DNA of 10,824 bases from Oscillospiraceae bacterium (GTDB taxonomy: Bacteria > Bacillota > Clostridia > Clostridiales > Clostridiaceae): the NCBI GenBank assembly GCA_009785875.1, contig WQUF01000296.1, positions 1 through 10,824 on the forward strand. Reading direction: 5' to 3'. This document shows positions 6,225-10,824 of this stretch, one piece after another. A program made the position numbers and the translations under genes. Below the pieces are notes generated by a model that did no database searches, was not told the origin of the DNA, and saw nothing but the letters and a program-made list of their open reading frames with translations. Position 1 is the first letter of the stretch. Each line of letters opens with the position of its first letter.

Positions 6225-6274
6225 CGAGAATAGCAATTTTTAATTAACTACCCTGTTAGCGGCAGGGCAGTTTT
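6195..6274 (+). ncRNA. Candidate small RNA (hairpin plus terminator), speculative
   Basis: A promoter-like pair TTGAAT (6161-6166) and TAAAAT (6184-6189) with a 17-base gap would start transcription near 6195, exactly at the second bulged hairpin. The transcript would end at the plus-strand terminator at 6246-6274, giving about 80 bases with two hairpins. No open frame worth calling lies within. The main support is that the terminator points the same way as no known upstream gene. The AT-rich promoter could be a chance match, and the unit may instead be the end of a lost gene. Confidence 0.25.
6246..6274 (+). terminator. Rho-independent terminator without an obvious gene
   Basis: AACTACCCTG (6246-6255) pairs with CAGGGCAGTT (6263-6272) except for one A-C mismatch, with a seven-base loop, followed by TTTT on the plus strand. 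No plus-strand gene lies between the HTH terminator (4934) and here. It would insulate htpG from upstream transcription. Confidence 0.65.
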
Positions 6275-6332
6275 ACTTGTTTTCTTTTCTGTATTTCAGA
6301 AAAAACATCTTTATTTTATTACTTTTGAAATC

Positions 6333-6361
6333 TTGACAACAGAATTAAAATAGTATACAAT
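6333..6361 (+). promoter_or_regulatory. Sigma-A promoter of htpG
   Basis: A perfect -35 TTGACA (6333-6338) and -10 TACAAT (6356-6361) are separated by exactly 17 bases. Transcription should start at about 6368, immediately before the CIRCE element. The start codon of htpG lies 64 bases downstream of the -10. Confidence 0.9.
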
Positions 6362-6370
6362 ACCTTATAG

Positions 6371-6397
6371 TTAGCACTCATCTGTGTGGAGTGCTAG
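6371..6397. promoter_or_regulatory. CIRCE operator (HrcA binding site)
   Basis: TTAGCACTC, a nine-base spacer, then GAGTGCTAG: this matches the CIRCE consensus inverted repeat at every position except the last base (A expected). It overlaps or directly follows the predicted transcription start of htpG, the usual place for HrcA repression. HrcA itself is not encoded in the window. Confidence 0.93.
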
Positions 6398-6424
6398 TAA
6401 TTGTTAAAATAAGGAGATATTTAA

Positions 6425-8308
6425 ATGGATAAAAAACAGTTTAAAGCAGAATCAAAGCGATTATTAGATTTAATGATCAATTCAATATACACCCATAAAG
6501 AGATTTTTTTAAGAGAATTGATCTCTAATTCAAGTGATGCCATTGATAAACTCTGCTACATTTCTCTTACAGATCCAAATGTAGGGCTTTCCAGAAGTGA
6601 TTTTGCTATTGACATCACCATAGATAAAGAAAGTAGAATTTTTAAGATATCAGATAATGGCATAGGAATGACTCAAGAAGAGCTGGAATTAAACCTTGGT
6701 ACCATCGCTCAAAGCGGTTCCTTAGAGTTCAGAAATCAAATGGAAAAAGCCACAGATGAGGAAAGCAAAATTGATATAATTGGTAAATTTGGAGTTGGTT
6801 TTTACTCTGCATTTATGGTTTCAGAAGATGTCAAGGTATTATCAAGAGCTTATGGAAAAGATGATGCATACATTTGGGAAAGCGAAGGAGCAGATGGTTA
6901 TACCGTTAGTATGTCAAATCGTGATAAGGTAGGTACTGATGTCATATTAACCCTTAAAGAAGATACTGAAGATGAAAAATTCAGCCGTTTCCTAGAGACC
7001 TATACTATAGAAAACCTCGTTAAAAAATACTCAGATTACATACGCTACCCAATCAGAATGGAAAAAGAAAAATATGATCCTGATAAAAAAGAAAATGCTC
7101 CAAAAGAATACGAAATAGAGACATTAAACAGCATGGTTCCAATATGGCAGAGAAATAAAAACGAGCTAAAAGACGAAGATTATGAGAACTTCTATAAAGA
7201 CAAGTTCTTTGATTTTGAAAATCCTTTAAAATGGATTCACGTTGATGCCGAAGGTGTCGTTACTTATAAATCCTTGCTATTTATCCCAAGCAAAGCTTCC
7301 TACGATTTCTACACAAGGGATTATAAAAAAGGATTGCAGCTTTATTCAAGCGGTGTACTCATCATGGATAAATGCGAAGATTTAATAGCTGATCATTTCC
7401 GTTTTGTTCGTGGCGTAGTTGATTCACCTGATCTATCTTTAAATATATCCCGTGAAATGCTTCAACATTCCAGGGAGCTTAAGACAATCGCTAATAACTT
7501 GGAAAAGAAGATAAAAGCTGAACTTTTAAAAATGTTAAATACAGAAAGAGAAAAATACGAAAAGTTTTATAAAGCTTTTGGATTGCAATTAAAATATGGC
7601 ATAGCTTCTGATTATGGAATGCACAAAGATATACTTCAAGACCTACTATTGTTCCCATCGTCAAATAGCGAAAAATTGACGACTCTTTCCGAATATGTAT
7701 CTCGAATGAAAGAGGGCCAAAAGAATATTTATTTTGCAACTGGAGATAGCATTAAAAACATCTCTAATCTCCCTCAAGCTGAACTCGTAAGAGAAAAAGG
7801 CTATGAGATTTTATATTTCACTGATGAAATAGACGAGTTTGCAATTCAAATGATGAGGAATTTTGAGACAAAAGAATTTAAATCCATAAATAGCGATGAT
7901 TTAGATCTAATAAGCGAAGAAGCTAAGAAAGCCTCAAAAAAGAAAGCTAAAGAGAGCAAAGATCTTTTATCCTTTGTTAAAGAGTGTTTAAATGATAAGG
8001 TTAAAGAAGTTAAAATATCTGAAAAATTAAAGAACACTCCTGTGTGCATAACTGCATCAGGGGGCTTATCCTTTGAAATGGAAAAATATTTAAATTTAGT
8101 TCAACCAGAGTCTGAAGCAAAAGCTGATAGAGTTTTAGAATTAAATCCTGATCACAAACTCTTTACTAAATTAAATGAGCTTTACACTGTAAATAAAGAT
8201 GAAGCAAAAAAATATGTTGATATACTTTACAATCAAGCACTTTTAATGGCAGGACTTCCTGTAGATGACCCAGTTGCATATTCTAATCTATTGTTTGAAT
8301 TAATTTAA
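6425..8308 (+). CDS. htpG: Molecular chaperone HtpG (bacterial Hsp90)
   Basis: This cytosolic homodimeric ATP-dependent chaperone helps late folding and stress recovery of client proteins. The 627-residue protein has the usual three parts. The N-terminal GHKL ATPase domain (1 to about 215) shows RELISNSSDAIDK with catalytic Glu31 and Asn35, DNGIGM (77-82), GTIAQSG (92-98) and the lid/glycine motif GKFGVGFYSAF (120-130). The middle domain (about 235-500) includes SLNISREMLQ (338-347), whose Arg343 is the expected gamma-phosphate contact. The C-terminal dimerisation domain ends without MEEVD, as in bacteria. All key residues are present and length is typical. AGGAG eight bases before the ATG sets the start. 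It is a single-gene unit: TTGACA/TACAAT promoter, CIRCE operator, gene, terminator at 8315-8353. The CIRCE predicts repression by HrcA and release on heat shock, whereas in Bacillus subtilis htpG is known to be HrcA-independent. Confidence 0.97.
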   Translation: MDKKQFKAESKRLLDLMINSIYTHKEIFLRELISNSSDAIDKLCYISLTDPNVGLSRSDFAIDITIDKESRIFKISDNGIGMTQEELELNLGTIAQSGSLEFRNQMEKATDEESKIDIIGKFGVGFYSAFMVSEDVKVLSRAYGKDDAYIWESEGADGYTVSMSNRDKVGTDVILTLKEDTEDEKFSRFLETYTIENLVKKYSDYIRYPIRMEKEKYDPDKKENAPKEYEIETLNSMVPIWQRNKNELKDEDYENFYKDKFFDFENPLKWIHVDAEGVVTYKSLLFIPSKASYDFYTRDYKKGLQLYSSGVLIMDKCEDLIADHFRFVRGVVDSPDLSLNISREMLQHSRELKTIANNLEKKIKAELLKMLNTEREKYEKFYKAFGLQLKYGIASDYGMHKDILQDLLLFPSSNSEKLTTLSEYVSRMKEGQKNIYFATGDSIKNISNLPQAELVREKGYEILYFTDEIDEFAIQMMRNFETKEFKSINSDDLDLISEEAKKASKKKAKESKDLLSFVKECLNDKVKEVKISEKLKNTPVCITASGGLSFEMEKYLNLVQPESEAKADRVLELNPDHKLFTKLNELYTVNKDEAKKYVDILYNQALLMAGLPVDDPVAYSNLLFELI

Positions 8309-8314
8309 CTCCCT

Positions 8315-8353
8315 AAAAAACAGCTTGAGTTTAAACTTTTAAGCTGTTTTTTT
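8315..8353 (+). terminator. Rho-independent terminator of htpG
   Basis: AAAAAACAGCTT (8315-8326) pairs perfectly with AAGCTGTTTTTT (8341-8352), and the pairing runs into a T7 tail. The loop contains the self-complementary GTTTAAAC. It lies six bases after the htpG stop. Confidence 0.9.
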
Positions 8354-8391
8354 CATCTTAAAATATTATTTAAAGTTTTTAAAGAACTTTC

Positions 8392-8421
8392 TTAAGACAT
8401 GAAATATACATAAATTATAAT
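8392..8421 (+). promoter_or_regulatory. Likely promoter of the ABC permease gene
   Basis: A perfect -10 TATAAT (8416-8421) is preceded after 18 bases by TTAAGA (8392-8397), a moderate -35; a second TATAAT overlaps at 8421-8426. Just upstream, AAAGTT (8372-8377) and AACTTT (8385-8390) form a small inverted repeat that could be an operator. The leader is about 80 bases long with no feature I recognise. Confidence 0.5.
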
Positions 8422-8507
8422 ATAATGGTATTATCTTCATATATAGTATAAGATGGCTCTTTTGTAAAATCCTATATATAATGCATTCTAATTTTGGAGG
8501 TCCTCTC

Positions 8508-9728
8508 GTGAATTTTATTGATTGTGTAAAATCATCTATTAGAAATATAATGTATAATAAAATAAGATCATTTTTAACAATGCTTGGTATAATTATAGGT
8601 ATTTCTTCGGTTATAATAGTAGTAGCCTTAGGTAGGGGAAGTACAAATCAAATTACAAGTGAGTTTGAAAAAATGGGTGCCAAAACTTTAAATATACGAC
8701 CTAACTTAGAAAAAGCTGGTAAACAAGATTTGCTTACTATTGACGATATTAAAACGATTCAAGATTCTGATCCTGATATAGAAACAGTCTCTCCTCAAGA
8801 TCAAATGACAGGGAGTCTTCAACTTGAAAATAATAAAGAAGCGATATACATATATTTTGTAAATCAGGACTTTCGCAATATAGGCGGAATAAATGTGATA
8901 TATGGAAGATATTTTAACCAAAAAGAATATGAAAGCAGCAAACAATATATTGTAATAGACTCTTTAACAAGTGAAAAATTGTTCAAAACTGCCAATTCTG
9001 TCGGTAGAGATATCAGAGTAAACGTTGGAGGAACTGCAAAAATATTTAATATAATTGGTGTATTTGATATTTCCCCATACTATTCTGGTATAGGTTCTCT
9101 TGCAAATAATGTTACCATTCCTGGCTTTGTTTTTATCCCTTTTACATGCAAACAAGATTTAGGTCTATATAATAAAAATTGCAGCATGATCTCTGCTATT
9201 TTAAAAGATTTAACTAGGGAAGGTGAAGTCGCTGACAATATTGTCAAAACCTTGTCAATCAAACACGATAATTTAGGCAAGAACATATATATAGTTGAAA
9301 AAGCAACCAATCAAATGGCAGCACTTACAAATATATTGAGCATTGTGACCACCCTCGTTATAGCTGTTGCAGCTATCTCACTAATAGTGGGTGGAATTGG
9401 GGTAATGAATATAATGCTCGTTTCTGTTACAGAGAGAACGAGAGAAATAGGTACAAGAAAAGCTTTAGGAGCTACCACAAATGACATAATGACCCAATTT
9501 CTTGTCGAAGCAACTGTACTTTGCTTTATAGGTGGAGTAATTGGAATAGCTTTTGGGTTAACTACTTCATCTGTAATAGCACGTTTTGCAAATATGCAGT
9601 CATCCCCATCTATTCTCATGATATTTGTTTCTATAATATTCTCATCATTAATTGGATTATTCTTTGGGATATATCCTGCTAAGAAAGCTTCAGACTTAAA
9701 CCCTATCGACTCTCTTAGATTTGAATAA
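8508..9728 (+). CDS. MacB/FtsX-family ABC transporter permease
   Basis: This membrane subunit has the MacB/FtsX-type arrangement used in efflux of peptides, drugs or lipids and in signalling. From a GTG start it has 406 residues: a short N-terminal helix with NKIRSFLTMLGIIIG and transmembrane segment 1 (about 21-42), an extracellular MacB periplasmic-core-like domain (about 43-265), then three C-terminal segments (about 277-302, 333-356, 369-390). The FtsX core motif GGIGVMNIMLVSVTERTREI and the closing YPAKKASDLNPIDSLRFE are textbook for the family. I chose GTG at 8508 because GGAGG lies seven bases before it and the protein then begins like other family members (MNFIDCVKSSIRNI). The in-frame ATG at 8481 would contain that ribosome site in its coding part and lacks one of its own. 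The partner ATPase and membrane-fusion protein are absent from the window. The gene is monocistronic. Confidence 0.92.
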   Translation: MNFIDCVKSSIRNIMYNKIRSFLTMLGIIIGISSVIIVVALGRGSTNQITSEFEKMGAKTLNIRPNLEKAGKQDLLTIDDIKTIQDSDPDIETVSPQDQMTGSLQLENNKEAIYIYFVNQDFRNIGGINVIYGRYFNQKEYESSKQYIVIDSLTSEKLFKTANSVGRDIRVNVGGTAKIFNIIGVFDISPYYSGIGSLANNVTIPGFVFIPFTCKQDLGLYNKNCSMISAILKDLTREGEVADNIVKTLSIKHDNLGKNIYIVEKATNQMAALTNILSIVTTLVIAVAAISLIVGGIGVMNIMLVSVTERTREIGTRKALGATTNDIMTQFLVEATVLCFIGGVIGIAFGLTTSSVIARFANMQSSPSILMIFVSIIFSSLIGLFFGIYPAKKASDLNPIDSLRFE

Positions 9729-9740
9729 AAGGGCTGTTGC

Positions 9741-9779
9741 AAAATGAATAAACATGCTGACGCATGTTTATTCATTTTT
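9741..9779. terminator. Shared bidirectional terminator with a perfect 17-bp stem
   Basis: Positions 9741-9757 and 9762-9778 are perfectly complementary (AAAATGAATAAACATGC on the left arm) around the tetraloop TGAC. A T5 run ends the plus-strand arm, and the minus-strand arm ends in TTTT, so it can end both the permease transcript and the convergent Asp23-family transcript. The Asp23-family stop codon (9774-9772) lies inside the right arm. Confidence 0.88.
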
Positions 9780-10191
9780 CTTCTATTGAAATATTTTCGT
9801 TTTCAGCTTGTTTCTTAATCAATACATCTTGTATATGTACATTTATACTAGAAACTTTTAAGCCAGTCAAAGATTCCACAGATTTTTTCACATTTGTTTG
9901 AACATCTTTTGCAACTTCAGCTATTCTAACACCATATTTAACTATGACATACAAATCTATTACAGCGTTATCTCCATTGATAGTAACTCTAACTCCTTTT
10001 GAAGGATTCTTTTTCCCCAGAGATAATTGATTTATCCCTCCGGCTGATGTCATTCCAATTATACCTTTGACCTCAAGGCTCGAAAAGTAAGCGATTGTAG
10101 AAACTACTTCTTCAGAAATTTTCACTATTCCGCTTTCTTCATTAATGCAATCTTTAACCTTTTCACTTTCAATTTCCTTTATATCCTTCAT
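9772..10191 (-). CDS. Asp23/Gls24 family protein (YqhY-like)
   Basis: This 139-residue soluble protein matches the Asp23/Gls24 (DUF322) family: GIVKISEEVVSTIA (21-34), a Gly-rich turn (GMTSAGG, 46-52), then VRVTINGDNAVIDLYVIVKY and GVRIAEVAKDVQTNVKKSVE, ending in the family's INVHIQDV strand. It has no signal or membrane segment, and its ends are acidic and polar. Members are linked to envelope stress or, for YqhY of Bacillus, to control of fatty-acid synthesis; which applies here is not shown. It follows spoIIIAH by 85 bases, matching the usual Firmicute order spoIIIA, (accBC), yqhY, nusB, but here a terminator and a convergent gene come next, so nusB is not adjacent. AAAGGAGG about ten bases before the ATG supports the start. 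It has its own strong promoter. Confidence 0.9.
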   Translation of the reverse strand: MKDIKEIESEKVKDCINEESGIVKISEEVVSTIAYFSSLEVKGIIGMTSAGGINQLSLGKKNPSKGVRVTINGDNAVIDLYVIVKYGVRIAEVAKDVQTNVKKSVESLTGLKVSSINVHIQDVLIKKQAENENISIEEK

Positions 10192-10223
10192 AGGTCTTAA
10201 ACCTCCTTTATTATCATAGGTTT

Positions 10224-10252
10224 ATTATATCAAAAGTGTTTTCTATTTACAA
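10224..10252 (-). promoter_or_regulatory. Promoter of the Asp23-family gene
   Basis: On the minus strand TTGTAA (10252-10247) and TATAAT (10229-10224) are separated by 17 bases, and the -10 is of the extended form TGATATAAT. It lies 33 bases before the start codon, in the gap after spoIIIAH, so the Asp23-type gene can be expressed outside sporulation. Confidence 0.8.
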
Positions 10253-10276
10253 ATATTTATTCATTTGCTTAACAAT

Positions 10277-10807
10277 TTATGCCTTTACTTGAATATATAT
10301 ATCCACTAACTTAGTTATTCTAACTATTTCATTTTTGATCTCACGAGCTGCTTTTTCATCAAGAGGGCTGTCAGCTTTTATGATTACATTAACTGTATCA
10401 TTATCAATAATGCATACAGCATCTTGATAGCCTATTGCCTTTAGCGCAAGCTCTACTTTAGATTCATATTCATTGTTCAATGTTATCTGCAAATAGCTAT
10501 CTTGAGCTTCTTGTTTTGTTTGCTCTGAGACAGATTGATCTTTTATTATATTATTTAGTTGCTGTATGTTTTGAGTATATGCCTGATTCCTTGCAGTTTT
10601 AGCTGCTGCGAAAGGTCCAACAGTTAAAGAATTCGTGTCAACTGTATTTCCTTGATTATTTTGAGATATAATTGAACCTTGATTGCCATTGCTATCGCCA
10701 CCTGTTACACTGCTTATTAAAGGACTGTTGAGCCTGGATGCAAGCACTCCTGCTGTTGCTATTAATGCTAAAAGCACCACGATGATTATACCTTGTTTTC
10801 TATTCAT
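10277..10807 (-). CDS. spoIIIAH: Stage III sporulation protein SpoIIIAH
   Basis: SpoIIIAH is made in the mother cell during sporulation. It crosses the outer forespore membrane and pairs with SpoIIQ (or its counterpart) to form the channel-like complex needed for late forespore gene expression. The 176-residue protein has a short basic start (MNRKQG), one transmembrane helix (about 6-23), a Gly/Asn/Gln/Ser-rich linker (about 34-62), a charged helical part (63-110), and a C-terminal domain of the YscJ/FliF ring-building type (about 110-174: YESKVELALKAIGYQDAVCI, then VNVIIKADSPLDEKAAREIK). It is shorter than the Bacillus protein (about 218), mostly in the linker, as is common in clostridia. 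AGGAGG eight bases before the ATG sets the start. It is normally the last gene of the spoIIIAA-AH operon, whose other genes would lie beyond the window end. Confidence 0.93.
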   Translation of the reverse strand: MNRKQGIIIVVLLALIATAGVLASRLNSPLISSVTGGDSNGNQGSIISQNNQGNTVDTNSLTVGPFAAAKTARNQAYTQNIQQLNNIIKDQSVSEQTKQEAQDSYLQITLNNEYESKVELALKAIGYQDAVCIIDNDTVNVIIKADSPLDEKAAREIKNEIVRITKLVDIYIQVKA

Positions 10808-10824
10808 TTTTTCTTCCTCCTAAA

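Noticed and set aside
8481..8507. ATG at 8481 as start of the ABC permease
   Set aside because: No ribosome binding site precedes it, while GGAGG is placed ideally for the in-frame GTG at 8508.
9731..9743. GGGCTGTTGCAAA resembles the terminal inverted repeat of IS6/IS26-type elements
   Set aside because: No second copy in inverted orientation and no transposase nearby; it lies directly before a terminator stem, where such sequence is common in Firmicutes.
9311..9775. Long minus-strand open frame opposite the permease gene
   Set aside because: It is antisense to the conserved FtsX core, has no ribosome site and no recognisable motif.

Overview
The window is a low-GC stretch from an endospore-forming Firmicute, most likely a member of the Clostridia. 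A spoIIIAH gene followed by an Asp23/YqhY-type gene shows a spore former. A4/T4-rich intergenic DNA, strong AGGAGG ribosome binding sites, a CIRCE/HrcA site and a Gram-positive style type IV pilus cluster fit the same group. I cannot name a species from the sequence.

Layout. Positions 1-4221 (minus strand) hold one tightly packed type IV pilus operon, read from 4221 towards 1: assembly ATPase pilB, platform protein pilC, a ComGC/PilA-like main pilin, then three minor-pilin genes, the last cut by the window edge. Every junction is an overlap or a gap of at most 12 bases, so translation is probably coupled. Positions 4222-4517 are a divergent control region with a pair of tandem 22-bp repeats, each built around a dyad; they could serve the pilus operon, the small plus-strand helix-turn-helix gene at 4518-4826, or both.

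Positions 4827-6300 look accessory. They hold two convergent terminators, an APH-fold phosphotransferase (minus strand), the N-terminal remnant of a nucleotidyltransferase upstream of it, and an AT-rich gap with a repeated bulged hairpin followed by a plus-strand terminator that no gene explains. This last part may be a small RNA or the scar of a lost element.

Positions 6333-8353 are a self-contained heat-shock unit: a TTGACA/TACAAT promoter, a CIRCE operator at the expected transcription start, htpG (Hsp90) and a terminator. Positions 8392-9779 hold a monocistronic MacB/FtsX-type ABC transporter permease with a GTG start and no ATPase gene beside it. It converges on an Asp23-family gene (9772-10191, own promoter), and the two share a perfect 17-bp stem terminator. 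spoIIIAH (10277-10807) lies upstream of the Asp23-type gene and is probably the last gene of a spoIIIA operon that continues beyond the window.

Most genes are recognisable housekeeping, pilus or sporulation functions. I found no clearly new enzymatic system. The parts least explained by known families are the tandem dyads at 4325-4394 and the hairpin/terminator unit at 6085-6274.
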